Source: Roseibium sp. Sym1 (GTDB taxonomy: Bacteria > Pseudomonadota > Alphaproteobacteria > Rhizobiales > Stappiaceae). From it: a stretch of DNA of 64,000 nucleotides. Position numbers and translations under genes: made by a program. The stretch is taken from assembly GCF_027359675.1 (NCBI RefSeq), contig NZ_CP114786.1, positions 5,678,501 to 5,742,500 on the forward strand. Reading direction: 5' to 3'. Below the pieces are notes generated by a model, which searched no databases, was not told the origin of the DNA, and saw only the letters and a list, made by a program, of their open reading frames with translations. Positions 43,477 to 52,731 of the stretch are shown piece by piece; the stretch's first letter is position 1, and each line of letters opens with the position of its first letter.

Positions 43477-44730
43477 ATGCAAACTACCCTTCTGGTTGAG
43501 GACGCGGCGTTTTTTGAAAAAGCGATCGTCAAGAAATTGCATGAAGTCGGCCGTCACCAGATCATGGTCGCCCGCAGCTACGAGGAAGCGGAGAACTGCC
43601 TGAACCTGCCGATCGGCGAACCGGATCTGGCCCTGGTCGACCTGACGCTGCCCGATGCGCCGGACGGCGAAATCGTAGATCTGTGCGAAAAATTCAAGAT
43701 ACCGACCATCGTCTTCACCAGCCGGTTCGATCCCAAGACCCGCAGCAAGATGCTGGCAAAAGGGGTTATCGACTACGTTCTCAAGGATTCGCCGGGCAGC
43801 CTCAACTACGTGGCCGACCTCATTCGCAAGCTGGCCCAGAATCCGAAGATCGGCATACTCGTTCTGGACGATTCCGCCGTCGAGCGCGAAGCCATTTCCA
43901 ATATCGTCTCCAAGCACCTCTACAAGGTCTATCAGGCAGGCTCCACCGACGAGGCCTTGCAGACCCTCAAGGACAATCAGGACATCAAGCTTGTCCTGGC
44001 GGACTATTTCATGCCTGACAAGGACGGCTTCGCCTTCCTGAAGGCCGTGCGGCGCGTGCACGACCCGGAGAAGGTCGGCGTCATTGGCATGTCTTCCTTC
44101 GCCAACTCGGACAACAGGGTTCGCTTCCTGAAATACGGTGCCGGCGACTTTGTCGACAAGAACTGCTCGCCCGAGGAACTACTCCTGCGCGTGTCGCAGA
44201 ACCTCGACTACATCTACCGCATCGAGGAACTGAATGTCATGGCGATGCAAGATGCCCTCACCGGCCTCTACAATCGCCGCTTCCTGCTTAACGAGACTTC
44301 CAAGTCCGTCAAGAAATGGCAGGCGTCGGAGGGATGCAAACATTGGCTCGCGCTGATGGATCTGGATTCCTTCAAGGGCATCAACGACACGCTTGGCCAC
44401 GATTTCGGCGACGCGGTGCTGACCAGTTTTGCCCAGCATCTGAAAAAGATGGCCAAAGGCAATGATCTGGTCTCGCGCCTGGGCGGAGACGAGTTTTGTG
44501 TCGTCTTCTGCAACCGGACGGAGCAGGATGTCGTCGAGTGTCTGCAGAACCTCCTGGATTCCATCCAGTCCTCTCCGGTCCGCCATGATGGCGAGGAGCA
44601 TCTGATGAAGACCAGCATCGGGCTGGCCGAGCTGGAGCCCGGCCGTTTCGGCGATGCCCTCAAGACCGCAGATCACCGGCTTTATGCCGCCAAGCGCACG
44701 GGCCGCGGCCAACTGGTCGCGACCGGCTGA
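43477..44730 (+). CDS. REC-REC-GGDEF diguanylate cyclase (PleD-like)
   Basis: Probable two-component-controlled c-di-GMP synthase of 417 residues. The first receiver domain (1-120) has the acidic pair E8-D9 and phospho-acceptor Asp55. The second (about 125-245) has LVLDDSAVER and the acceptor Asp in LADYFMPDKDG. The C-terminal cyclase domain has an intact LGGDEF active site and DALTGLYNRR. The inhibitory RxxD site before the active site reads KGND, so product inhibition may be altered. PleD usually follows divK; here the neighbour is a LOG gene, so this may be a paralogue. It shares the domain order with Caulobacter PleD. Confidence 0.9.
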   Translation: MQTTLLVEDAAFFEKAIVKKLHEVGRHQIMVARSYEEAENCLNLPIGEPDLALVDLTLPDAPDGEIVDLCEKFKIPTIVFTSRFDPKTRSKMLAKGVIDYVLKDSPGSLNYVADLIRKLAQNPKIGILVLDDSAVEREAISNIVSKHLYKVYQAGSTDEALQTLKDNQDIKLVLADYFMPDKDGFAFLKAVRRVHDPEKVGVIGMSSFANSDNRVRFLKYGAGDFVDKNCSPEELLLRVSQNLDYIYRIEELNVMAMQDALTGLYNRRFLLNETSKSVKKWQASEGCKHWLALMDLDSFKGINDTLGHDFGDAVLTSFAQHLKKMAKGNDLVSRLGGDEFCVVFCNRTEQDVVECLQNLLDSIQSSPVRHDGEEHLMKTSIGLAELEPGRFGDALKTADHRLYAAKRTGRGQLVATG

Positions 44731-44740
44731 CACTCAGGTC

Positions 44741-45652
44741 TCAGGGCCGGCGCCTGTACCGGCGCCAGCTGTCATAGGTGAAAAGCGCCAGCGCCCCCCA
44801 GATGATCGCGAATGTCATCAGCTTGGTCTGGTCAAGCGGTTCCCCCCAGACATACACGGCCATCAGGAAGTGCAGGGATGGCGCTATATACTGCATCAGT
44901 CCGATCATGAAGAGCGGCAGCCGTCGTGCCGCCGCAGAAAAACAGATCAGCGGCAGCGCGGTAACGATCCCGGTGCCCGCCAGCGCCGCCAGAACCGGCA
45001 GGTCGTTCAGCACCAGCGCATCGACGCCCCAACTCAGATTGAGCAGCAAATAGACGACGGCGATCGGAAACAGCAGCAATGTCTCGACAAAGAGGCCCGG
45101 CGTCGCCTTCACCGGGGTGACCTTGCGCACGTAACCATATCCGGCAAAGGAGAAGGCAAGCACCAGGGAGACCCAAGGCAATCCGCCGGCAAGCACGGCC
45201 TGGAGGATCACCGCAAGCGCAGCCAGGATCACGGCACCTGCCTGGCCCGGCGAGAGCCGCTCGTTCAGCACCACGAGGCCGACCATGATGCTCACCAGCG
45301 GATTGATGAAATAGCCGAGCGAAACGTCGAGGACCTGGCTGTTGGAGATCGCCCAGACGAAGACCAGCCAATTGACCGCGATGAAGCTGGCAGAGGCCGA
45401 CAGCCCCATCAGCACCTTGGGCTGCCGGAAGACTTCACGCACTTCCGCCCAGCGGCCGCGCACATATAGGAAAAGCCCGACGAACAGGACCGACCAAAGC
45501 ACACGGTGCGAAACGACGATATCGGGCGCCACCGTGTCCGTCAGCTTGTAATAGGCGGGAAAAAAGCCCCACAAGCCGTAGGCGACCAGGCCGAACATCA
45601 GTCCCTGGCGAAACTCGGCACTCGCCTCGGCCTGGCTCACCGTCTGCGACAT
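44741..45652 (-). CDS. rarD: RarD-type EamA/DMT transporter
   Basis: A 303-residue inner-membrane protein with about ten hydrophobic segments and two EamA repeats. The sequence LMFGLVAYGLWGFFPAYYKL at the N-terminus and HRVLWSV (the RarD signature) identify the RarD branch of the drug/metabolite transporters. Substrates are uncertain; RarD is named from chloramphenicol studies. It is the last gene of the minus-strand cimA-rarD run and converges with the cyclase gene, ten bases away. Confidence 0.92.
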   Translation of the reverse strand: MSQTVSQAEASAEFRQGLMFGLVAYGLWGFFPAYYKLTDTVAPDIVVSHRVLWSVLFVGLFLYVRGRWAEVREVFRQPKVLMGLSASASFIAVNWLVFVWAISNSQVLDVSLGYFINPLVSIMVGLVVLNERLSPGQAGAVILAALAVILQAVLAGGLPWVSLVLAFSFAGYGYVRKVTPVKATPGLFVETLLLFPIAVVYLLLNLSWGVDALVLNDLPVLAALAGTGIVTALPLICFSAAARRLPLFMIGLMQYIAPSLHFLMAVYVWGEPLDQTKLMTFAIIWGALALFTYDSWRRYRRRP

Positions 45653-45690
45653 GGGCTGCCTTTCTGGCGCGTTTCAAGACGGAGGCGGGC

Positions 45691-47286
45691 TCAGGCCGCG
45701 TCGGCTTTCAAAAGCGCGAATGTGATGGAATCGACAAGGGCCTGGAACGAGGCGTCGACGATGTTGGAGGAGACACCGATCGTGAACCAGCGGCGGTGGC
45801 TTATGGTGTCGTGGCTTTCGATCAGCACGCGCGTGACGGCGCCGGTGCCACCGTTCAGGATTCGCACCTTGTAGTCAATCAGCTCGAGCCCCTCGATCGC
45901 CGACTGGTACCTGCCGAGATCCTTTCTGAGCGCCATGTCGAGCGCGTTCACCGGGCCGTTGCCTTCGGCAACCGACATCCGGGTCTCGCCGTCTATGTCC
46001 ACCTTGACCACCGCCTCGGAGATGGTGACCAGGTCGCCGATGGCGTTGAAGCGGCGCTCGACCATCACCCGGAAGGAATTCACGTCGAAATAGCGCGGAA
46101 CCTCTCCCAGTTCCCGCCGCGCAAGCAATTCGAAGGACGCATCGGCCGCTTCATAGGCATAGCCTTCCGACTCACGCTCCTTCACCTTCGCAAGAAGGGT
46201 GTCGAGACGCGGATCGGATTTGTCGACATCGATGCCAACCCGGCTCAGTTCCTCCAGGAGGTTGCTTTTTCCGGCCTGGTCGGACACCAGCACGCGGCGC
46301 CGGTTGCCGATGCTTTCCGGTGTGACATGTTCATAGGTCTGCGGGTCCTTGAGGATCGCCGAGGCATGGATGCCGGCCTTGGTCGCGAACGCGGTCTCGC
46401 CGACATAGGGAGCCTGGCGATCCGGTGACCGGTTCAGGATCTCGTCGAACGCATGCGAAATCGCCGTGATGTCCTTCAGCTGCGCCTCCGTGACACCAAC
46501 TTCGAACCGGTCGGAAAAAGCGGCTTTCAGCTTCAGGGTAGGGATCAGGGTGATCAGGTTGGCATTGCCGCACCGCTCGCCGAGCCCGTTCAGCGTTCCC
46601 TGGATCTGGCGCACGCCCGCGTCGACGGCCGCCAGGGAGTTGGCCACGGCCTGACCGGTGTCGTCATGGGTGTGAATTCCGAGATGCGTTCCGGGAACGA
46701 CCTCCTGCACCTTGGTGACAATGTCGAAAATCTCGTCCGGCAAGGTGCCGCCATTGGTGTCGCAGAGCACGATCCAGCGTGCGCCTGCGTGATAGGCGGT
46801 GCGGGCGCAATCCAGCGCGTAGTCCGGATTGGCCTTGAAGCCGTCGAAGAAATGCTCGCAATCGATCATTGCCTCCTTGCCGGCATTCACCGCGGCTATG
46901 ACGGTCTCGTAGATCGAATCGAGGTTTTCCTCGTTGGTGCAGCCGAGCGCGACCCTGACGTGATAGTCCCAGGCCTTGGCGACAAAGCAGCAGGCATCCG
47001 AACTGGACGCCAGGACCTCTTGAAGACCGGGGTCGTTGGCCGCTGACCGTCCCGCCCGCTTGGTCATGCCAAAGGCGGTGAATGTCGCGGCCCGGGTCCG
47101 TTTCTCGCTGAAGAATTCCGTGTCGGTCGGATTGGCCCCCGGGTAGCCGCCCTCGATATAGTCGACCCCGAGGCGTTCGAGCAGCTCGGCAATGACGATC
47201 TTTTCGTTCACCGAAAAGTCGACGCCGCTGGTCTGCGCGCCGTCGCGCAGGGTCGTGTCGAAAAGGTAGAGACGTTCCTTGGTCAT
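45691..47286 (-). CDS. cimA: citramalate synthase
   Basis: Condenses pyruvate and acetyl-CoA to (R)-citramalate, a threonine-independent route to isoleucine. The 531-residue length is that of CimA. The N-terminal TIM barrel begins LYLFDTTLRDGAQTSGVDFS with the metal-binding Asp and contains HTHDDTG with its His ligands. The C-terminal part is the LeuA-type allosteric domain. Homocitrate and isopropylmalate synthases share the barrel, but the GAQTSGVDFSVNEK variant and length fit CimA. Confidence 0.92.
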   Translation of the reverse strand: MTKERLYLFDTTLRDGAQTSGVDFSVNEKIVIAELLERLGVDYIEGGYPGANPTDTEFFSEKRTRAATFTAFGMTKRAGRSAANDPGLQEVLASSSDACCFVAKAWDYHVRVALGCTNEENLDSIYETVIAAVNAGKEAMIDCEHFFDGFKANPDYALDCARTAYHAGARWIVLCDTNGGTLPDEIFDIVTKVQEVVPGTHLGIHTHDDTGQAVANSLAAVDAGVRQIQGTLNGLGERCGNANLITLIPTLKLKAAFSDRFEVGVTEAQLKDITAISHAFDEILNRSPDRQAPYVGETAFATKAGIHASAILKDPQTYEHVTPESIGNRRRVLVSDQAGKSNLLEELSRVGIDVDKSDPRLDTLLAKVKERESEGYAYEAADASFELLARRELGEVPRYFDVNSFRVMVERRFNAIGDLVTISEAVVKVDIDGETRMSVAEGNGPVNALDMALRKDLGRYQSAIEGLELIDYKVRILNGGTGAVTRVLIESHDTISHRRWFTIGVSSNIVDASFQALVDSITFALLKADAA

Positions 47287-47315
47287 GAGCGTTTCCTGCG
47301 CAGCGTCCGGGCTGT

Positions 47316-47816
47316 CTATTTTTCGTTGTCATTCGTGCCGGAGTGAACCGGCGGCCAGGTCTTGGTGTCGTGGTCGGGGTGCTGGTAGGAGACGATCGAG
47401 GCCAGGAACTCCAGAGCCTGGAAATCGTCTTCCGTCGAGCGTGCCGGGATCCCGGCCATGTGGTCCGTGTAAGGCAGCTTGCCCTCGATGCCATACTGGA
47501 TCACGGGCGCAATCTCCGCCGGATCGTCGAAGGCGCCTATGGCAAGGGCAATGCCATCGGGCGCCTCGTAGGTCAAAGGCGTGCCGCAGTCACTGCAAAA
47601 GCCGCGCCTGACCGTGTTGGAACTCTGAAAATGGCTCGGCGTTCCGCGGGTCCAGGTCAGATCCGTGTCCGTTTCCACGCTGACCAGCGGCGCGTAGAAA
47701 CCGCCAAAGGCCTTCTGGCACATGCGGCAATGGCAGATCGACGCCTTGCCGAGCGCCCCATCCACCCGAAACCGGACAGCACCGCACTGGCAGCCGCCTG
47801 TATGACTTTCACTCAT
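47316..47816 (-). CDS. GFA-family zinc protein (copy 1)
   Basis: Member of the Gfa (glutathione-dependent formaldehyde-activating-like) fold, 166 residues. The zinc cysteines are GGCQCGAV near the N-terminus, CHCRMCQK and CSDCGTPL. From its ATG it overlaps the end of the second GFA gene by eight bases. The two are clearly paralogues (shared CQCGAVR, CHCRMCQKA, RRGFC-DCGTPL). Family members bind structural and catalytic zinc but few have proven activity. It precedes cimA by 30 bases. Confidence 0.9.
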   Translation of the reverse strand: MSESHTGGCQCGAVRFRVDGALGKASICHCRMCQKAFGGFYAPLVSVETDTDLTWTRGTPSHFQSSNTVRRGFCSDCGTPLTYEAPDGIALAIGAFDDPAEIAPVIQYGIEGKLPYTDHMAGIPARSTEDDFQALEFLASIVSYQHPDHDTKTWPPVHSGTNDNEK

Positions 47817-48309
47817 GCCGCGCTCCTGTGGGCCAGGTCTCCGTATCATGGTCCGGATGCTGGCAGTTGGTCGATGCCACGTCACTGATGCCACCGGGCA
47901 GATCGTCCCGGTTGGAGTTGGTCTCCGTCAATGTGAACAAGTCCGCGTAGAATGACACGCGCCCTTCCACCCCTGACTGCTCAACCGGTGTCACCGCCGC
48001 GACATCGTCCAGGCTGCCATGGGTGAAGGCGATAAAGGTGTCGCCGACGGTTTCAAACGCGAGCGGAGTGCCGCAGTCACGGCAAAATCCCCGGCGCACC
48101 GGTTTCGACGAATGGAACCAGGCCGGTTCGCCACGGGTCCACTCGAAATCGGCCTGCTCCGCTCCGATCAGGGGCAGAAAGAAATTGCCCGACGCCTTCT
48201 GGCACATGCGGCAGTGGCACAGATGCGGGTAACCGATCTCACCGCTCACCCGGTACCGCACCGCGCCGCACTGGCAACCGCCGGTCAGCGGCCTTGAGTT
48301 TTCCGACAT
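47809..48309 (-). CDS. GFA-family zinc protein (copy 2)
   Basis: A second 166-residue GFA protein, translated just before copy 1. It has GGCQCGAVRYRV, HCRMCQKASGNF and CRDCGTPLAFE, the three cysteine groups of the family. The C-terminal part (HPDHDTETWPTG) is also shared with copy 1. Its ATG overlaps the stop codon of the DUF559 gene, so DUF559, GFA2 and GFA1 form a tightly packed operon. Catalytic activity is unproven. Confidence 0.9.
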   Translation of the reverse strand: MSENSRPLTGGCQCGAVRYRVSGEIGYPHLCHCRMCQKASGNFFLPLIGAEQADFEWTRGEPAWFHSSKPVRRGFCRDCGTPLAFETVGDTFIAFTHGSLDDVAAVTPVEQSGVEGRVSFYADLFTLTETNSNRDDLPGGISDVASTNCQHPDHDTETWPTGARHE

Positions 48310-48677
48310 CAGAACTGCTCCTTGCCGCCCGTCTCCAGGATCTTCCGGCAGACCCCGTCGAGATTGGTCATAACGTCGCTGTTCCAGAAGCGCAGCACGG
48401 TCCAGTCATGGGAACGCAGAACCCGGTCGCGTTCCCTGTCTTGCTGAAGTCCACGCCTGTCCCCGTGTTGAGATCCATCCAGCTCGATGATCAGCCGATG
48501 CGCAGGCGCTGCGAAATCGACGATGTAGCCACATATCGGCATTTGTCTGCGGAATAAAATGCCTTCAAGCCTGTGAGCCCGCAGCGCCCGCCAAAGAACC
48601 TTTTCGGCGTCCATCATGCCCGAGCGCAGCGTTCTGGCATTTGCTCTGAGGCGTTTTGATATTTCGCGGTGAGGCAT
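48309..48677 (-). CDS. DUF559 endonuclease-fold protein
   Basis: A 122-residue protein of the DUF559 family, which has a Vsr/restriction-endonuclease-like fold. It begins MPHREISKRLRANARTLR and contains EKVLWRALRAH and the conserved IVDFAAPAHRLIIELDGSQHG, with the acidic and Gln/His residues of the predicted active site. An in-frame extension of 100 residues upstream runs into a repeat element and is rejected. Its function is unknown; cleavage of DNA is inferred from fold. It is the first gene of the DUF559-GFA-GFA group. Confidence 0.85.
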   Translation of the reverse strand: MPHREISKRLRANARTLRSGMMDAEKVLWRALRAHRLEGILFRRQMPICGYIVDFAAPAHRLIIELDGSQHGDRRGLQQDRERDRVLRSHDWTVLRFWNSDVMTNLDGVCRKILETGGKEQF

Positions 48678-48722
48678 TTGGCGAACCCGGTTGAGACGCT
48701 CGAATTCTGCACGCTCAACAGA

Positions 48723-48955
48723 GGCTGTATACCCCCCTCTGTCCGTAGACGCGGACATCTCCCCCGCAAGGGGGGAGACGGGAACAAGCGGGGCTTCTCT
48801 TACTTCATTTCGAAGGTCTCTCGCGATGAAAGTCTCCGAAACAAAAACTGCTTCCTGTACAAGGCAGGTATCAAAGGCACGGCGGTGCCGCATGCGCCCC
48901 TCTCCCCCCTTGCGGGGGAGATGTCCCGGCAAGGGCCAGAGGTGGGTATTCAGCC
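48723..48955. repeat. MITE-like element with 26-base perfect inverted repeats
   Basis: Perfect 26-base arms (48753-48778 and 48901-48926, core CTCCCCCGCAAGGGGGG) enclose about 122 bases. Outside them, an imperfect 20-base inverted match (48723-48742 with 48936-48955) extends the symmetry. Total length is 233 bases. Such elements are dispersed in alphaproteobacterial genomes. It sits between cysS and the DUF559 gene. No transposase is seen in it, so it would be mobilised in trans. Confidence 0.7.
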
Positions 48956-48973
48956 TGTCCGCCCGGCAATGCC

Positions 48974-50389
48974 TCACCGCTTGACCTCCCAGGTGGTCAC
49001 GCGTTCGCCGGTTGCCGAGTCTTTTGAATCCTTTAGCAGAATTCCCTGAGACGTCAGGTCATCGCGGATTTCGTCGGCTTCGGACCAGTTCTTCGCTTTC
49101 AGCGCCTCAAGGCGCCGGTCGATCGCTGCCAGGATTGCGGTCTCGTCGATGCCCGATAGGTCAACCTCGACCGGGTGCACGCCGAGCAGGGCCGCCGACG
49201 CGGAAAAGACGGGAAGTTTCGCCGGGTCCTTGGCGGCCTCGACCGCGAGCGCGTGCAGGGCCTGGACGGCAGCGGCGGTCCCGAGGTCGTCCAGCAGCGG
49301 TTCAAGCACTTCACTGGCGGGCGCGGCATCCGTCTCTACCGGCTCGGGCCAGCGCGCCAGCAGGTTTTCCGCCTCTTCCAGCTTGCGCTGGGAGAAGTCG
49401 ATCGGCTCGCGGTAGTTGGTCATCAGCATGGCCAGCCGCAGGACCTCGCCCGGCCATTTCCGCCCGCCGAAATTCTCCGTTTCCAGGAGCTCCTGGATGG
49501 TGAAGAAATTGCCCTCGGACTTGGACATCTTGCGGCCTTCGACCTGCAGGAAGCCGTTGTGAAGCCAGTAGTTCGCCATGACACTGGTGCCGTGCGCGCA
49601 GCGCGACTGGGCGATCTCGTTCTCGTGGTGCGGGAAGATCAGGTCGAGCCCGCCGCCATGGATGTCGAACACCTTGCCAAGGTGATGTGCGCTCATGACC
49701 GAGCACTCAATGTGCCAGCCCGGCCGGCCCCGGCCCCAGGGGCTGTCCCAGCCAGGTTCCTCGTCGGACGAGAGTTTCCAGAGCACGAAATCGCCCGGGT
49801 TCTTCTTGTGCGCCTCGACCGCGATGCGCGCACCGGCGAGCTGCTCGTCGAGCTTGCGTTTGGACAGACCGCCATAGTCCGGCATGGAAGCCGTGTCGAA
49901 CAGCACCTCGCCGTCCGCCTGATAGGCGTGGCCCTTCTCGATCAGGTCGGCGATCATCTCGATCATGCCGCCGATATGCTGGGTTGCCCGCGGCTCGAAG
50001 GTCGGCTCCAGCACACCCAGGGACCTGATGTCCTTGTGAAACTGGTCGGCCGTCTTTTGCGTCACCCTGGCGATGGCGTCGTTGAGCGGAAGTTCCGGAA
50101 AATCGCGCAAGGCCCGCGCATTGATCTTGTCGTCGACGTCGGTGATGTTGCGCACATAGGTGACGCTTTCAGCACCGTAGAGATGGCGCAGCAGGCGAAA
50201 CAGCACGTCGAAGACAATCACCGGGCGGGCGTTGCCGATATGGGCGAAGTCATACACCGTCGGGCCACAGACATAGAGGCGCACATTGCCGTCATCGATC
50301 GCGCGAAAGTCCTCCTTCGCGCGGGTCAACGTGTTGGTGAGCTTCAGGCCCTTGAAAGAGCCGGATTTCTCAGTCTCAGCGGCGCTCAT
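48974..50389 (-). CDS. cysS: cysteinyl-tRNA synthetase
   Basis: Charges tRNA-Cys. The 471-residue class I enzyme has HIGN (50-53) in place of HIGH, the zinc ligand Cys41 in YVCGPTVYD and [12 protein letters not shown]-terminal helices bind the anticodon. Length is typical. It is separated from the following genes by the MITE-like element. The minus-strand genes downstream (DUF559, GFA, cimA, rarD) are not functionally linked in an obvious way. Confidence 0.97.
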   Translation of the reverse strand: MSAAETEKSGSFKGLKLTNTLTRAKEDFRAIDDGNVRLYVCGPTVYDFAHIGNARPVIVFDVLFRLLRHLYGAESVTYVRNITDVDDKINARALRDFPELPLNDAIARVTQKTADQFHKDIRSLGVLEPTFEPRATQHIGGMIEMIADLIEKGHAYQADGEVLFDTASMPDYGGLSKRKLDEQLAGARIAVEAHKKNPGDFVLWKLSSDEEPGWDSPWGRGRPGWHIECSVMSAHHLGKVFDIHGGGLDLIFPHHENEIAQSRCAHGTSVMANYWLHNGFLQVEGRKMSKSEGNFFTIQELLETENFGGRKWPGEVLRLAMLMTNYREPIDFSQRKLEEAENLLARWPEPVETDAAPASEVLEPLLDDLGTAAAVQALHALAVEAAKDPAKLPVFSASAALLGVHPVEVDLSGIDETAILAAIDRRLEALKAKNWSEADEIRDDLTSQGILLKDSKDSATGERVTTWEVKR

Positions 50390-50666
50390 GTCAAACGGTC
50401 TCCTGGCCGGCTGGCCGGGCGATCCGTCTCAGAGGAATTTTTGCCAAGAGGGAACGGCCACAGCCAGCGGTGTCGCTAGCTGCAAATAATGGTGATCGAA
50501 ATGATGTTCCGTGTGGCCGTCATCATGGCGGCTTTATGGACCGGAACACGGAAGCCGGTCAAGGCTGCAAATGACGCTCGACGCCAAAACCCGCGGCCTG
50601 TGGCGTTGGCGCGCCGCCGGAAACACTCTAGACTTCGCTGATTGGGAATCAGAGGGGGAATTTCCG

Positions 50667-52334
50667 ATGGGAAATTATCGGTTCGGCCGGAATATATGTG
50701 CGGGTCTGGTATTGGCGCTTGGCCTGCATCTGCCTGCGGCGCTCCTGCCATTGCCGGCCGGCGCCCAGACGGACGCTGCCACGCCCGAGACCCAGGACGT
50801 CCCCCAACCCCGCTTCCTTGAGCCCGAAACCCCGATCGCGGCAGCGATCCAGGCGGCAATGTCCCCCGACCTGCCGGAAGGCCTTGTGCTGTATTATGGC
50901 GAGCGCGCCTTCGCGCCGGTCTGGTTTACGCAGGACGGGCTCACGGAAAACGCCCATCTGGCAATCGCCGCCATGGCAGCAGCCAACGAACACGCCCTCA
51001 ACCCCAACAATTATGATCCGCTGGGCTTCATCAAACGCTCGGAAACCACTGTGAGCGAACAGGATTGGGCACGGTTTGATCTTGATCTGTCGGTCCAGTT
51101 CCTGCGCTACGCGACCCACCTGTCCTCGGGGCGTGTCCAGCCCAACGCGGTCAACAAGGCCCTGAACCTGTTCCCGGACCGTCCCGACGCGAAATCACTG
51201 TTCGAAAACGCCGACAAGGCCGTCGACTTCAGTGCCTTCCTGGACAGCCTCGCGCCGCAGTCGGACAATTATGCCCGGCTGAAGCGGCGCCTGGCGCAAT
51301 TCCGTGAAAAAGCCGCCGAAGGCGGGTTCACGCAGATCCCCGACGGAGAAGTGCTCAAACCGGGAATGACCGATCCACGTGTTGCCACGCTCCGGGAACG
51401 GTTGGTCCAGGAGGACATTCCGGGCGCCGCCGACCATACGGGTGACATCTATGACGGCGCGCTCGTCGAGGCCGTCATGACCTTTCAGGAATATCACGGG
51501 CTGGCCAGGGACGGTGTCATCGGCAAGAACACCCTGGCCCGGCTCAACATCCCGCTGCAGGACAAGTTGATCCAGATGGAACTCAACATGGAACGCCGGC
51601 GCTGGATGCGAGACGATCTCGGCGACTTCTACATTTTCTCCAACCTGGCGGACCAGAACCTCAAGGTGGTGCGAAACGGCAAGACCATTCACACTGCAAG
51701 GGTCGTCGTCGGCAAGCCCTATCACGCAACGCCCGTCTTTTCCGACCAGCTGGAATATGTCGAGATCAACCCCTATTGGAATGTGCCCTACTCCATCGCC
51801 ACGAAGGAATATCTTCCGAAACTGAAGCGGAACCCGACGGCGCTGAGCAGCAAGCAGATCCGCGTGTTCCAGGACGGCAACGAGGTCACCCCGACGCAGG
51901 TGGCCTGGAACAGTTACTCCGGAGGAAACTTTCCTTTCCGCCTGCGCCAGGACCCGGGCGACGGCAATGCGCTTGGGCGAATCAAGTTCATGTTTCCCAA
52001 CCGCTTCAACATCTATATCCACGACACACCGTCCAAATCGCTGTTCTCCCAGGCCGAACGGGCCTTCAGCCATGGCTGCATCCGGGTCTCGAACCCGTTC
52101 AAGCTGGCCGACATCCTCCTGGTGGACAACAACAAAGCGCCAGGTTACTGGCAACAGGTTCGCGACGACGGTGAACGCACGGTCGTCAAACCCAAGGTTC
52201 CGATCGAGGTTCACCTGACCTATCTGACGGCCTGGATGAACAAGGACGGGTCGACACATTTCAGAAAAGACATCTACGGACGCGACAAGGTGCTTCTCGA
52301 GGCCCTCAGAACGGCCATGACGCAGAACCTATAG
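50667..52334 (+). CDS. YcbB-type L,D-transpeptidase
   Basis: Periplasmic enzyme making 3-3 peptidoglycan cross-links or attaching lipoproteins. The 555-residue protein has a signal peptide (about 1-32), a helical scaffold domain and a peptidoglycan-binding-1 domain (about 230-300, DPRVATLRERLVQEDIP). The YkuD catalytic domain carries SHGCIRVSNP, with nucleophile Cys471. The domain order matches the LdtD/YcbB subfamily, which is longer than simple L,D-transpeptidases. The start follows a GGGGGA ribosome site. Upstream frames are rejected. Confidence 0.92.
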   Translation: MGNYRFGRNICAGLVLALGLHLPAALLPLPAGAQTDAATPETQDVPQPRFLEPETPIAAAIQAAMSPDLPEGLVLYYGERAFAPVWFTQDGLTENAHLAIAAMAAANEHALNPNNYDPLGFIKRSETTVSEQDWARFDLDLSVQFLRYATHLSSGRVQPNAVNKALNLFPDRPDAKSLFENADKAVDFSAFLDSLAPQSDNYARLKRRLAQFREKAAEGGFTQIPDGEVLKPGMTDPRVATLRERLVQEDIPGAADHTGDIYDGALVEAVMTFQEYHGLARDGVIGKNTLARLNIPLQDKLIQMELNMERRRWMRDDLGDFYIFSNLADQNLKVVRNGKTIHTARVVVGKPYHATPVFSDQLEYVEINPYWNVPYSIATKEYLPKLKRNPTALSSKQIRVFQDGNEVTPTQVAWNSYSGGNFPFRLRQDPGDGNALGRIKFMFPNRFNIYIHDTPSKSLFSQAERAFSHGCIRVSNPFKLADILLVDNNKAPGYWQQVRDDGERTVVKPKVPIEVHLTYLTAWMNKDGSTHFRKDIYGRDKVLLEALRTAMTQNL

Positions 52335-52475
52335 CGCTCTTACCACGTTGATTTTAAATATGTTTCAGAGTTGTTTAGATATCTGAACAACGCCTGAACA
52401 CCGCACTCAGCACGGGTTCAAGCGCCCGCTTCTATTCTCCAGTCAATCGATACGGATTGCCATCTGGAGAACACC

Positions 52476-52664
52476 ATGTTGAACCGCATTTTCGTCCTGA
52501 TCTTTCTGGCCCTGGTACTGGGCGGCCCCTTCTTCGCCATCATTGCCATCACCGACGGCACCAAGGCCTTCGGCCAGGAAGCCCAGCAAAAAGGCATGTG
52601 CCTGACGACCGGCACGGGCTGCGGCAACGGAAACATTATTGTCACGGTCGCAGGCCGGATATAA
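52476..52664 (+). CDS. 62-residue secreted or membrane small protein
   Basis: A short gene with a CTGGAGAAC ribosome site. The product MLNRIFVLIFLALVLGG has a hydrophobic N-terminus (about 5-26, a signal or anchor) and a polar tail containing MCLTTGTGCGNG. Two cysteines eight residues apart (GMCLTTGTGCG) might form a disulfide. No family is recognised. The neighbouring L,D-transpeptidase and BigR-like gene give no functional hint. Confidence 0.5.
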   Translation: MLNRIFVLIFLALVLGGPFFAIIAITDGTKAFGQEAQQKGMCLTTGTGCGNGNIIVTVAGRI

Positions 52665-52731
52665 TACTGCGCGCAAGCGGCACGATCCGTGTTAGCTTGA
52701 TGTTTGACGGGATGTTTGGCAAGGTTGCCCT

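Noticed and set aside
48690..48977. N-terminal extension of the DUF559 frame as a longer protein
   Set aside because: It translates the MITE-like inverted repeat; family members start at MPHREISKRL-type sequence.
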